From: Prorocentrum cordatum
Lineage: Eukaryota; Sar; Dinophyceae; Prorocentrales; Prorocentraceae
Direction of reading: 5' to 3'
DNA: 64,000 nucleotides
Assembly: GCA_963575745.1 (NCBI GenBank)
Contig: CAUYUJ010000658.1
Coordinates: 405,001-469,000, forward strand
In this document: positions 1-12,300 of the stretch, one piece after another
Numbering within the stretch: position 1 is the stretch's first letter
Layout: every line of letters begins with the position of its first letter
Program-made: the position numbers and the translations under genes
Notes under the pieces: generated by a model
What the model was told of the DNA's origin: nothing
What the model saw: the letters and a program-made list of their open reading frames with translations, nothing else
The model's database searches: none

Positions 1-168
1 TTCTTGGAGCGCTCTTGTGCTGTCTTGGGGTTCTCTGGGGCGTCTCCGATGACCCCCCTGATCGCCCTAGGTGTGCTGCGAAGGCTTGGCAAAACGCCCT
101 GCGAGGCCCGGGGGGCCGCTTCGAGGCCCGTCCGAAGGGTCCCAAAGCCCCAGATCCCGGGAGTCCGT

Positions 169-640
169 TTTTTTTTTGGGGGGGGGGGGACGGGTTTCCC
201 CCCCGCCCGGGCTTGCAAAAATATAGGAAGAGGAATGTGTATCCCGTGTTTGTCCCGTTTGTTGTTCCGTGTGTTGCCCCGCGGTTGTCCTGTGTTTGTC
301 CTGTGGCTGCCCCGTGCTTTGTCCCGATATCGGTGAGTGGGTGAACCCGCGGAGTGTCATGCGGTTGTCACGCGGCTGTCCCGCAGGTTCTCCCGTGGGT
401 TGCCCTGCGGGCTGTCCCGAAAATTGTCCCGTGGGCTGCCCCGAAAAAGGTCCCGTGGGCTGTCCCGCGGTTGTCCCGTGGTTGTCCCGTGGTTGTTCTG
501 CTGGGAGTCCAGTGGAATATCCCCCGCGGCTGTCTCGTGGGTTGCCTCGTCAGATGTCCAATGGTTGTCACGTGATTGTCCCGTATGTTGTCCCGTGATG
601 ATCCCGCGGGTTGTCCAGCGATTGTCCCAGGGCTATCGCG
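169..640. repeat. Homopolymer tract and degenerate ~11-bp repeat
   Basis: A run of T is followed directly by a run of G near 169-190. From about 245 to 640 the sequence is built from degenerate copies of a unit close to TTGTCCCGTGG, clearest around 470-500. ORFs through it on both strands are by-products of the periodicity. No gene is supported before this point. Confidence 0.7.
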
Positions 641-814
641 GCAAATGCGAACCGAAAATAAAGCCGAAAAGCAAGATCGGAACACACATGAAACTTCAAA
701 TGATAATGAAATCATTATGCAACTCATTATGCCGGATCAAAAGGCGAATATGCATTCAAAACAAAAGAACACATCGAACCACGATTACGTTAGTCGGCAA
801 TGGACGCGATGAAT
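641..814. other. AT-richer spacer, nothing recognised
   Basis: A short AT-richer stretch between two minisatellite blocks. I see no ORF with family features, no RNA gene and no transposon terminus here. Confidence 0.5.
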
Positions 815-1760
815 ATGTGGTGCAAGCCGCGTCGTGTAGACTATGTGGTGTAAGCTATGGTGGTGAACGCTATGCGGTGCAAGCTGTGCGGTATAAACTG
901 TCGCGCACTACGTAGTACGTAGAAGTTGGGAGGGGGGAGCACGCTGTGCGGAGTACGCCATGGCGTGCAAGCTCTGCTGGGCAAGCCACGCAGTGCAAGC
1001 TCTGTGGTGCAGGCTATGTCGCGCAAGCCCAGGGCAGGGGGCGCCCGCACGCGCCAACGAGGTTGCACCAGCGGCAACAGGGCGCAGCCTCGGCGGACCC
1101 ACCCAGCGGCCAGGGCGCCCACGAGCGCACACGAGGCGGCAGCGTGGCACCACCTCGGCAGACCCACCCAGCGCACGGGGCGCCCACGAGGCGGCACGAG
1201 CGGCCGCGTGGCGCAGCCTCGGCGATCCCACCCAGCGCACGGGGCGCCCACGAACGTCCACGAGGCGGCACGGGGCCGCAACGTGGAGCATCCTCGGCGG
1301 CCCCGCCCAATTGCTTAAGCGAGGTGTTCGCCAGCTTGGACACCAAACAGTGCGTTACTGCACTGTGGAGGTGAAAGCAGTGCAATGTCAGCTATGCAGT
1401 GCAATCAATGTCGTGCAAGCTATGGGGTGTGAGCCATGGAGCTGAAACCTATCAGTTACAAGCTATGTGGTGCAAGCGATGTCGTGTGAGCTATGTGGTG
1501 CGAACTAAGGGTTCAGGGTGTGGAGTGCATGATATGGCATGCAAGCTCGGTTATGCAAACTATGGGGTGCAAGCTGTGTGGCGCAAGCTGTATGGTGTAA
1601 GCTATGTGGTGCAAGCTATGTCGTACAAGCTCTGAGCATGGGGTGCCCACGGGGCGCCCACCACGAGGCACGGGCGGCAACGCGGCGCAACCACGGGCGA
1701 CCCACCCAACGAATGGGGCGCCGGCGAGGCGGCACGGGCGGCAACGTAGATCGGCTTGAC
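815..1760. repeat. Compound minisatellite, two interleaved repeat types
   Basis: Two repeat types alternate. The first is a degenerate unit of about 15 bp near TATGTGGTGCAAGC (about 815-1020 and 1370-1640). The second is a GC-rich unit of about 64 bp containing GACCCACCCAGCG and GGGGCGCCCACGA (about 1085-1310, again about 1650-1755). The order short-long-short-long suggests that a block holding both types was duplicated and then diverged. The short ORFs here are not credible genes. Confidence 0.7.
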
Positions 1761-1898
1761 ACCGTGTAGGTGCATCGGGTTGACTTCTGGTTGCTTTCTG
1801 GTTGGTCATGGGTTGTTCTGGGCGTCCTAGCCGCTCTCGTTACACGTGTTTAGGCCGCATTTCCAACCAGAAACCAACCAACTTCAACCGACCAGCAC

Positions 1899-4274
1899 TT
1901 ACACGTTGTAAAGCCACTTTACACGTTGTAAAGCCACTTTGCTATCCCAGTGAACCGGCTCATCCCCCGACTTGCCCCGCAGTGCGGACGCAGGCTTCAG
2001 GGCACGCGCGCCCGTCGTGTTCAGAGTCACGACAGGCATCATGGACAAGACCATTGGCAAGCGCAACCCCAGCAGCGCCACTTCGTAACAATGGTAATCC
2101 CTCTCCCCGAGCATCCGAGCGAAGAACTTCTGGATCGAGCGTCGGAGGAAGTCGGTGCCCTCGCCGTCGGGAACGTACGCGCAGACCTCGTTGACGGCGT
2201 CGTCCAGCACCTCCTTGATCTTCCGCGAGCCCTTGGGCGCTTTCGTCGCATATTTCGTGACGTACTCCACAACGGCCCACAGGTTCAGGACGGGGCGCCA
2301 ATCGATGTTCCCCATATTGGCCAGGAGCACGTGCTCCTCGTAGCTGTTGCAGAGCCGGTCGTTCCTCGGGAACACCGCCTGCCAGTGGCCCTCCCTGCGC
2401 CCCTTCTCCATCCGGAACGGTCTCGGCCCGACGCGGCCCCACCTCTCTCGCGGAAAATCATACCGGCAGAACACGCACCCCTCCTTTCCGCGCGCACACG
2501 CATGTACCCCGAGCTTCGGCGGGCCCATGCCATGCTTCGTGTGGCGCGCAACCCTGTTCACCAGCGCGGACACCATTCTCCGAACCGGCTGCACGTCCAA
2601 CGTCCCTGCTGCCTCGGACTGAAAGGCCTCGTCCAGAACCTTCCGCAAGTTCAAGCACTCCGGCGCAGACGCAGGCACGCTCCGGACCGCCCGGGCCTCC
2701 GACGTCTCAGCAGCAGCCTGGTCTTCCATCTCCACGTCAACATCGAAGGCCCCAACCTCGTCGTCCCACGTGTATCTGCACGCGCCCGCGTCATCGTAGC
2801 AGGGGTTCCACTCCGAGACCACGTGCCCGAAGAACTCATAGAACCGCTTCTCCAGAACGCTCTGCAGCGAAACGTTCTCGCGTTCTGGCTTCAGCACGCC
2901 GAAATCAGCGCCAGCACCCGTCAAGCGCTGCAAGCGGGCCCCATCAGGAACTCCAGCAGGCCGACCCGCACCGGCGTCCTCTGCGCCGTCACCGCCCTCA
3001 CCGTCCTCCACAGGACTCTCTCCCGGCGCGTCCACAGGCGCGGAAATCTCTCGACCGACACGCTCGAACGCGACATCTCGTTCTCCTCCCCGACCTCGCG
3101 CACCCTCATCAACATCAACGATCACCAACCACCCGCGATCCACCAGCGCGTCAAGCAGCGCATCAGCCCTGCCCACGAACTCATCCTCATCGTCGTCGTC
3201 CGCGCCATCCTCACTCCCAGACCCTGAAGCCGCCGTGCCCTCACCCCCACGACCCCTGGATGCCCGCGCGCCTGGCCGGCCGGCAGCGGCGCGCAGCACC
3301 TGCTCCAGGACCGCGAGAGCAGCGGCGCGGCGCTTCTGCTCCTGCGGGGGCCAAGCCATCGGCCCCGCCTCCAGCGATGGCAAACACGCCGCCAAGTCGC
3401 TGGTCACGCTCGGCGGGAACATGTCGCCCTCCCCGTCCACGTCCGCACGCACCCGCGCAACCTCGGGCCCGGGCAACCCTACGCTGAACCCGTGGTAGTG
3501 CAGACTCCCTCCCGCGCCACACTCGGCCCTGGCCATGGCCATGTACTTGAACTGCTCAGAGTGCGGCAGCACTGCGGGCATCACCATCCGCATGTTCAGC
3601 TCCACCCGCAGGGCCATCATGTACGCCACCAGGTCCGGGTTGTCCCGAGCGAACCGAAAGCGCTCCTCTCGCCCGTCACCCACCCAATCCCCGAGGGCGC
3701 GCTCCCCTGCCGCCCGCGCCCCCCGGCCTCCTCCCATGCGCTGAATGTCAAACGCGGCATTGTAGAACGGATTCTGCGTCCACCAGATGGACGGGTGCCG
3801 GCCGAGCCCGACAACATCCGGCACGAGAGGCCGCCTGCGCTGAGTCCGCCCGTTCCCCGCCGGCAAGTCCATCTCGCGCAGGAACCGCCTGCCGACAGGC
3901 TCCGCGCCGTCCGCCAGAGGGCCCTCGACCCAGGGCGGGTGCCAGGACAGGTGCTTCACGGTACTCTGCAACTTCTTGGACTCATAGGACCAATGCATCG
4001 TGGTCGAGGGCACGTCGCGCCCAACGTTCGCCAGCTGACCCACCAGGATCCGCACCCGGTCCTCGCTCTCCAAGATCTGCCTGAGCCCACCCTTGGTCAT
4101 CACACTCGGGCCCTGCACCGCGAGCCCCGCCCGCCTGTACATGGTCCGATACACGCCGAAGCCCTTCGCCCGTGCCTCGTTCAGGAGCAGCACGTTCACC
4201 ATAGCCCACATCACGCGCTGCCCACGCGGACCACCAACGAACTGCCCGGTGCGGTAGCGCATCAGGTGCTGCAC
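1899..4274 (-). pseudogene. Helitron-like Rep (HUH nuclease) domain, truncated before helicase
   Basis: 791-codon open frame matching the replication-initiator part of Helitron transposases, which cuts and rejoins single strands in rolling-circle transposition. Visible in order: a Helitron_like_N-type start (around residues 1-60); the metal-binding HUH motif as SLHYHG near residue 257 (codons at 3492-3500); a long acidic low-complexity insert (about 300-560); a Cys/His-rich segment (VHACARG, CVFCRYDFP); and the two-tyrosine catalytic motif EYVTKYATK near residues 670-674 (codons 2262-2264 and 2250-2252). The frame stops soon after a typical RDYHCYEV segment, at the 20-bp duplication, and no Pif1-type helicase follows. 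Its 5' end overlaps the upstream N-terminal ORF in another frame. The catalytic residues look intact, but the element cannot be autonomous. Family assignment is firm; function of this copy is unlikely. Confidence 0.85.
1901..1940. repeat. 20-bp direct tandem duplication at Helitron break
   Basis: The 20-mer ACACGTTGTAAAGCCACTTT occurs twice in immediate succession. It lies exactly where the Helitron Rep reading frame ends, so it may mark a recombination or end-joining junction rather than an old repeat. Confidence 0.85.
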
Positions 4275-7200
4275 CCACTCTCCTGCACGGAGACCCGGCG
4301 AGGGCGGTCCTCGAAGAGGTCGCCGATGCCCATCGGGAACTCCAACGGGAACGCCCTTGCGAAGCGACCGACAGAGCGCGCCGGGATCGGGTCGTCACTC
4401 TGGCCCGGCCACCCGTAAATCATCCGCTCTCCCGTCCGCGCGACCACCTCGTCCTCGTCAAACTCCAGCAAATTCTCCTCCACGCACCCCGTATCCTTGT
4501 CCTGAGCAGCTCCCACGAACCTGCCGGCCATGGCCAACTCCAGCATCACATCGTCCAGGACCGCCTCTGGAGTGACGCCCCCGTCTGGGTCAGAGAACGG
4601 CCCCCCGACCCGCGGCCCGATCCAGTCCACGAGGAAATCGACGCGCACGCACTCCACGGGCACCCGATCCCTCTGCACGGCCACCACTGTGCTCTCCCCC
4701 CGCGCCGCGTCCAGCAAGCGCCCGAACAGGTCCTCCGTCGTCTCGTCATCACCAAACTTCAGCCCCTCCAAATGGCCCTCCGCCTCCGGCTGCAGCCCCG
4801 CCCACCATCGCTGCACAGCCCCGCCGTACCTGAACTGCGCCTTCTCGAGCCAAGCACTGAACACATCGTGATCGACGGCCATGGCCTCGTCTCCGTCCCC
4901 GACATCGAACTGGTCCTCATCTGCCTCCATCGCACCACCGTCGCCCGCGGCGTCCTGGCCGCCCTCGTCGCCACGCTGTGCGCCGTCGCCGTCGCGGACT
5001 CTCGCCCCTCGCTGAGCCTCATCACGCGGCCCCACGAAGTGCACGTCGAAACCCGCGGCAATGAACTGCCGCGGCGTGACGACGTCGACGCCACACGGAA
5101 CAGTATCCCTGGCAATGGCCTCCGCCCGAGTCACCGGCCCCGGCCCCTCGGCTTCCCCCGCCTCGTCCCCCGACAGCACGGCGCCGTCGTCGCTCTCCTT
5201 CGGCGCATAGCACCGGATGATGTCGTCGTCCGGCAGCACATCAAACAAACGCGGGTCGTAGTACTTGTGCATGGGCTCATTCGCAGTGCCGCCCAGGCGC
5301 CAGGGCCCGCACGAGCCGGCGAACGCGCACAGCGCCCGCAGCAGGTGCCCACAGTAGCGCCAGCGCACGTGCAGGCCCTCGACCACCTCCTTCCCGAAAC
5401 CAACGTTCCGCCGCAGCATCAGACTGAAGGGCACCTTCCTCGGGTGCCAGGGCAGCATCACCCGCGGCTCCACGTTCTCCTGAAGCTCCCTCCCCCTGCC
5501 GCCATGGTCGTAGTCGATGATCACTTCCCCACTGAGCAGCACCTCCGCGACCCGACCGGGAAACACCAGGCGCCCGTACACGTCCACGCCGAAGCGCTGC
5601 CGCTCCTCGTCCGTGCCCCCCGCGGCAATGCGCTCCGGGCGGTGCGGGTCGTCGGGGCGCTCGCCAGGTCCGCGCACCGAGTTCACGCGATCCCCGACGC
5701 GGTACCCCTTCATTAGCTCGTGACGCCGCGCGAACCCGGCCACATCCTGCGGGAACGAGATGATGTTCTTGCGGAACTTGCGCAGCCCTGTCCGAGACAC
5801 GGTGGCCAGATGCACCTGCATGTGGTCCAGAGCAATGAGCAGGCTCTCCGTGAGCGTGGCCTGGTCGAACAGGTCGCGCAGGTCATCGGAGGGGAACCGG
5901 AAGCACGGGTCCATGTGATTCTCCGCGGTGCGGAGACCCACCACCTGATACAGGTCGTCTTCCGTGGGCGCGGCCGCCGCCTGCTTGTCCAGATCCCGCC
6001 TACACCGCATGCACACGCCCGCGCACTCCAGGGCGAAGCCATCCGGCGGGTCGCTCGGCGGCACCTCGTCCCACTCGGCCACCTCCGTGCTGCACGCAGC
6101 CAGCCCGTCCCCGCCGCGACGCAGCAGCAGCATCTCATCCGCCAGCTGGTCCGGCGGCTCGAAGGCAGGGTGGAACGCCGGGAACCGCTCCTGGCACTCG
6201 TGGCACGTGAACTTCACCATGCGCGTCAGGATCGCCTGCGCCGCCTGCACGGCCCGCACGGACGCATCGCGCAGCTGCACGTCATACTTCGCCACGCGCA
6301 GCGGCACCGTCTTCAGCGCCAGCAGCATGCACTTCTGGTGAACGTCCCCTGCCTCGACACGGCCTCGGTGATTCAGTTTGGGCGTCAACGCTCCCGCGGT
6401 TCCACACACATCGCGCAACTCCGCCTGCGGTCGGAACTCCCAGTGGCCAGCCTCTGGCGCGCCTGCAAACACAAACACTTCCCGCTCCCCTGGGCGCGCG
6501 CGGTCGCCCGGGGCCCACCGACTTCGGAGCACAACCCTCAAGTCATTCCCGTGCCGACCGCGCTTCTTCGCCGGGCGCCCTCGACCACGCCCCGCGCGAC
6601 CCGCCCCCCGCGCTTCCTGACCGGCCTGATGCAACGCGTCGAGCCCCTCTTTCGCAGTGCGCTCGCCCGCGCAGCGCTCAGGCAGCAGCCCCGCCACGGC
6701 CGCGTCCTCCTGCAGCTGGCCCACCCAGACGCGCCCAGGGTTCTCCCCCTCCTCCGCTCTGCGCTCCCGCGTGCCCTGGCCCCGCCACCACGCCCCCGCC
6801 ATGTGCGCGGGCTCTGTCCACCCGGCAGGCCGCTCCACAGGCAACACGACCACGTCGTCATCCCGAACCACGTTCGCTGCGAACCCGGCCGCGACACGCG
6901 ACTCGCGCTGCCACAGAGCCTGGAAATCGTCCGCATCGCCCCCGTCCGGGTCATCGCAGCACCGCACCGCCCGCCACTGCGGCCCGCCGCTCTCGGACAC
7001 GACCGGCGTCTGCAACATACTACACTCGAAACGCACTCGGGGCCACTTCGAGCGACGACGAAAATCCTCCTCCACGGCTTTCGCCTCCCAAGACGAACGC
7101 TCCGCGCTCGGATCACGACCGCGCGCGCGATCCTCCATCTCCAGCAGCACGCGCCCGAACCGCCCTGGCCGCCCCGGCTCCATCAGCGCACCCCACAACT

Positions 7201-8956
7201 TGTCGCCGTCCGACCCCTGGATCCGAAAACTACCCCGGTCGCACTGACGACACGACACCAGGTACTCGCGGACGGCACCGACCAATGCCAACATGCGCTT
7301 GTCCTTGAGGTGGGGCACGGACGCAACTGCCCGCGCCCGCGCATCCCCACCTCCGGCGCGACGCGGCGCGCCCCCGCGCCCCACCTCGGCCGCTCGCGCC
7401 TCTGCCCAGCCTGCCTCCGTCGGCGGCCCAGCACCAGCGAAACGCACCAGCTCCGCATCGAGCGCGCTGCGCAGCTCGCGCGGCAGCGGTGCCGCGTCTT
7501 CCTCCGAGGCGCACTCATGATCTGACGCAGAACGCTCGTCGTCGCAATCCGATGCCGATAACTCCGCCATCCAAAAAGCCCTCCTCACCAAGCCTCGCTT
7601 CGGCCGCTCTTCGTCCGAGCTTTCTCGATCTTGCCTCGCCTCCTCCTTGCGCCCTCTCCGCCATGTCCGCGCCCCCAGCTCGCCCACTCCCTCGCAGTCT
7701 GCGCTCGGCACGTCCGCGCCCGGCCGCCGCGCGCCCCGCCGCGCACCGCGGCGGACTCCCCCCTCGGGCGTCTTCCGAGGCGCCGCTTCGCAGCCGCCAC
7801 CCCCGCGCCGCCCTCGTCCGCGCCGCCGCATGCATCGCACCCTCCACGGCGCGCCCCCCCCCCACCAAGCGCAGCGTCCTGATCTCTCGACGCACCAGCC
7901 GCCGCCGCACACCGATGCGCCGCCGCAACCACCCCTCCCAATCCAACGTCTGTAGCACTCATCCCCTCGCGCGCGCGCAGCGCAGGCAGGCAGAAGCAGG
8001 CGCCAGCAGTGGCACCGATCGCACTGCGCCCAATTCCGCATACAAGAACAAGTGCGACGCCCCGTCGTCGGCTCCCCCGCACGCCTCGGCCCGGCGCCGC
8101 CTGCCCCCTGCGGATCCTCTCCGGGCGCATGCCCCATTTTCTCGTTCGCGTGCAGCCTGTTCTCCTTCGAACGCGGATCAATGTGCGGATAGCACTGCGG
8201 GCCTGCGTACGGCTTCAGATACTGCTGCTTCATTGGGTACCGCCGGATCTCCTCGCTGGTCAACCGCAACGCCTCCACGCAGTCCTTCTCGCTACATTCC
8301 ATTTCGGAAGCTTGCAGCTGCCCCAGGTACTTGTTGAAGACCGCCCTGCTGTACCACATGAACACCTTCCCCCCCTGCTGCCCATTGTAGGACTCCCTCT
8401 CCGATCCGAACCGAGTAGTTCCCTCCCCGCAGCGACCCTGCAGTGTCCGCACCCCTGCCCCCTTCTCGTATACGAAGCCAGAACGGCCATAATTCTTTTG
8501 GATTCGGAGATTGTCATGGACTTGTTTGAGGCACTGCTCGTACTCACTGTTCGTTAACACAAATCGCCCGTGCTCGTCCACATCACACAAGGACTTCAGC
8601 TCAGGCTTCATCTTCGACGCCACGTCCCACATCGCGTGCCGCGCGAACCACTGCTTAGATGGCTTGTTCGCCTTCCTCCTTGAACTTATCCTTTTTCGGG
8701 CGTGACGCGCCCGTGCGGGCACCCATATCGAGCGCACTTCCCGCACACGTCGCTCCCCGTCTTCGGCCGAAACCGGCACTGCTCTCGCCCCCAGCCCCCC
8801 CCCCACGTCAGCCCTTTGCAGCGGTCCTCGTCCACGTAATCCGGCTGGAACTGACGGGCCTCTCCCCGTCCGCGGCCCCGCGCTTCCGGCGTGCTCTCCG
8901 GGCACCGCGCGGACGCGCGGCCGGCCCGCTGCCATCGCTTGCACCATCGTCAGCAC
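4262..8956 (-). pseudogene. N-terminal region of Helitron-like transposase (zinc fingers, DUF6570-like)
   Basis: 1564-codon frame immediately upstream of the Rep frame. The C-terminal half resembles the N-terminal part of Helitron proteins: a CxxC finger (FTCHECQERF, near residue 916), a second Cys cluster (CAGVCMRCRRD, near 976), and the segment NIISFPQDV (near 1063) typical of the DUF6570-like region. The frame ends inside a stretch (FPLEFPMGIGDL) that normally leads straight into the Rep N-terminus. Continuity needs a frame change at about 4262-4280, where GAGAG looks like a dinucleotide gain. The N-terminal third is Arg/Ala/Gly-rich, probably frame-shifted in places, and includes a CW-finger-like motif (8012-8035). 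No host-gene alternative is apparent. Confidence 0.72.
8012..8035 (-). other. CW-type zinc-finger-like motif (NWAQCDRC..WR)
   Basis: Within the 4262-8956 frame the residues NWAQCDRCHCWRLLLP resemble the start of a CW zinc finger (WxQCDxCxKWRxLP), a fold that reads methylated histone H3K4 in eukaryotic chromatin proteins. The first Cys pair and the Trp/Arg are present. The later Cys pair is not clearly in frame because the surrounding sequence looks frame-shifted. Could be chance in a Cys/Arg-rich context. Confidence 0.4.
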
Positions 8957-8969
8957 CCCCGACGTCCAC

Positions 8970-9300
8970 GGTCACTCCAGGGATGACAGGCATCTCCTCG
9001 CCATCAGAATCGCTCGGCGGCGCCGCGCCGAAGCCGCGCCCGAAGAGCGCGCCTCGCAGCCGCTGCTGCGGTGCGACGTGCCGATCGCGCCCGAGCAGCC
9101 CCCGCGTCATCCTCTTCCACCGTAACCCCTGGAAGCATCGGCATGTCCTCACCCGAATCGCTCTCATCCCCAGACGCACGGCCGCGCGTGGCGACCGCAG
9201 CTGCAGGTCGACGAAGCACGGACACCCCCGGGGCATCGCCCGAATCGGCATCGTCGACGGTGACTCCCTGGATGACTGGCATGTCCTCGCCAGACGACGA
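8970..9300 (-). repeat. Three repeats encoding a (D)SGEDMPVIxGVTV motif
   Basis: Three copies of a sequence encoding acidic residues followed by MP(V/M)(I/L)xGVTV lie at about 9256-9300, 9124-9170 and 8970-9014, at 130-155 bp spacing. The first two are in the 9004-12579 frame. The third is in another frame and reads DSDGEEMPVIPGVTVD. Acidic residues beside a V/I-rich core recall SUMO-interacting motifs, but that is only suggestive. Confidence 0.6.
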
Positions 9301-12300
9301 CGGCGCCCCATCCTCACCGGTCGCGCGTCGCTCCCGCGCAGCAACGCCCGCCATGACGTTCGGGTTCTGCGCACCGCGGAGATGCGCACCTCGCTGGCTT
9401 TTCGCGGCGGCCTTCTTTTTCGGCGCACTCCTCTTCGGCGCGCCTGCAATCGACCGCAGCCACGGCGCGGCGCCTGCGTCTCCGAGAGATACGCCAGCGG
9501 CCAAGCGACCGTCCACATCAACGACCGTCGCGACATGGCCCTCTGGGTACCACACAACGCTGCCGATCTCGGCCCCCCCCGCGGAACCCAAAAACCATGC
9601 GCCAGAACACTCCCCACGCAGTAAACCATCTGCACTCTCCGCCTCATAGACTCGCATCCTCGAACGGCGCGCCTCCAGCCAATCCTGCACGATAGCAAAG
9701 TTCGCCTTCTCCGCTGCGTCACCGCACGCCCCAGCTCCGGAATCATTAGCGCACTGCAACTCGAAGAAGCACTTCGCCTGCGCGCGCGCGCCAGCACCCC
9801 CGCACCGAGCGACACTCAATTGCAGACACTTATTCCGCCACGGCCCCGGGCGATCTCCCGCATCAGCAACTCCGAGTCGCCCCGACGCGACGCCACGTCT
9901 AAGGCGCCGCCGCCACGCGCGGGGCGCGCCAGACCCCCCAGCAGCACCGAGTCGTCCCACGCGGGAAAACACATCCCAGAAAACACCGCCCAGCGCGGCG
10001 AAGACACAGGCCACGCGCAGAGCCGCATCGCCAACGCACTGCCCCGCCCTCTGCGACGCCCTCCAAGCAGCGCCCCCCGCGCACTCGTCCGCGCCCCGGC
10101 CCGCCCTGGCCTTGACAGCGCCGATGCCAATGCCGGGGGAGAACCTGCGCGCGCACACGCGCCGCCCCCCGCACCTCCGCGCGGAGAGCCCACGCCGGCC
10201 ACAGTAAAACCACTTGGCGACCCGAACCTTCGCGGCAGACGGCGCCGCATCGGACGGAGCGTCCACGTCGCGCCAAAAGCTTTCTCTCTCTTTCCACATC
10301 CGCGCGCGCGCCATCGCGCGCGTCACAGCGCGGCCACCCGACAAAACTTGTGGCCTTGGCGGGAACAGACCCAGCGCAGCAAAAAATGAAGCTGCGATCA
10401 GCGCAACCTCCCCGACTGACAGCGCAGACACACGCGCTTCCAGAGACGGCAGCGCCACGCGCGGGGTGCACACGGAATCAACAGCCCGCGCCGCTCGGGC
10501 ATTCAGAAACTGCTGCAGTCGCGCGAGTCTCCGCCCCCCCAGCGCCGCGCGGGACACCGGGGCACGCCGCGGCGACTCATCGCGCGCACGCGGCGACTCA
10601 TCGCGCGGAAGCAGGCGCGGCACGACCGGAAGCGGGACACGGACCGCCATCTCTTCGTTACGCGCCACCGCCGCCTCCGTCCGCCGCGCCCACTCCGCCT
10701 CCCGCCGCGCACAGCGCGACCTCCGAAGCGACGCGCGGCACGCCTTGCGATGCGCTTTCTGCTCGCGCTGCGCTGCCTCCCAGGCGGCATCATCCACGAC
10801 TTCCTCCCTGATCACGTCGTGCTCTGCGCGCAAGCTCTCACGCAGCCGGTCCTCCCACTCCACAGATCCCCCCAGCTGCGGGGCGCGCTCCGCGCCCCGC
10901 ACAGACGGAGCCCGGACCGAGACCACGGCCGCGACAGAAGCCGAGGCCAACGCCACTGCCAAAGAGGAAGCCGGGACCGGGGCTGACCAGACGACGTCGT
11001 CAGCTCCAAACCAATCGTCGTCATCGTCATTCTCGTCGTCGTCGTCACAATCGCTGGCGGCAAAAGCATCAAGTTCCCCCGCGTCGAAATCCTCTATAAA
11101 TTCACGGCCATCACTGCCTTCCCACGGCGAATGATCAGCGAGCCGCGCTGGGACGGGCACAGCGACGGAATCCGAGGCCCGCGCGATCCCGCCTGGCAAG
11201 ACCGGAGCCAAAGCCCGCGACGCAGCCGGAACCTCCCGCGAAAAGTCCGACAGAAACTCTCCCTCCCAGCGCCCTGACCCAGTAGCCTCCTCTCCGCAGC
11301 GCACAGCCCGCGCCAGAGCCGAAGACGGCCGCGAAAATTTCGCGAGCGTTTCCTGCCCCGAACGCGGACCGCAGTCGCGTCCGCCCACCGCACCCGCCGC
11401 ACGCGCAGAATCGAGAAACTCTCGCGGAAAATTCGCGATAATTTCCCCCTCCCAGCGCGCTGCCTCCGAAGAGACACATCCGCACCGAGCGGCCCCCGGA
11501 GCAGAAGACCCTCGGGAAAACTCCGCGAGCGTTTCCCCCTCCGAGGGCGCCATTCCCGAGACGCCCGCTCGGCCCAACAGGCCACACGCCGAAGCAGAAA
11601 ACCGTCGCGAAAAAATCGCGATAGTTTCCCCCTCCCAGCGCACTGACCCAGAGGCCTCCTCCCCGCGCCGCACAGCCCGCGCTGGCGCCGAAAACGCCCG
11701 CGAAAAATTCGCGGGCGTTTCGTCCTCCCAGCGCAGACCGCAGTCGCGTCCGCCCACCGCACCCGCCGCGCCAACGCCACACCACGCTTCCGCACATACA
11801 GACATTCTCTCCAAACCTTCGTTTCCTTCAGTGTAACCCGATGCGATGAACCACCGGGCCCCCTTGGCACGAGGCCCACCTGGAGGGGAACCAGGGCCCG
11901 CTTTCGCGGGACTTTCCCCGGCCGCACAGCGTGGCACGGCCAGGCGCCCAGCCGGAGCTGGGGCTTCCACAACAGCTAGCTGCCAAGGGAGAGGAGACTC
12001 CCGAGCGCCCGCTGCATAGGTCCTTTGTTTAGCCTCGGTAGGATCGAGGTGCCCTTCACTACTATCTCTCTCGGAGAGTGGAGACTCCCGAGCGACTGCC
12101 GTGAAGTGTCGATGAACCCCGGCGCGGTTAACCCGGGGGTGTCCGCGCATCGCACCCGCGGAGGGAGAGCCGGCATCAACCCAGCATTTCTCTCGATCAC
12201 TCGAGAGCACAACCGCGTACGCGGCCGAGCCTTCCCCCACAGCGTGCTCGAAAGCTTCTGCGGGCTCCAGCGTTTCCTCAGATTGCTCTGAGGCACACCC

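Noticed and set aside
1950-9624. Long plus-strand ORFs opposite the Helitron ORFs (for example 1950-3227, 5720-7525)
   Set aside because: High GC keeps the antisense frames open; only the minus strand shows Rep and zinc-finger motifs.
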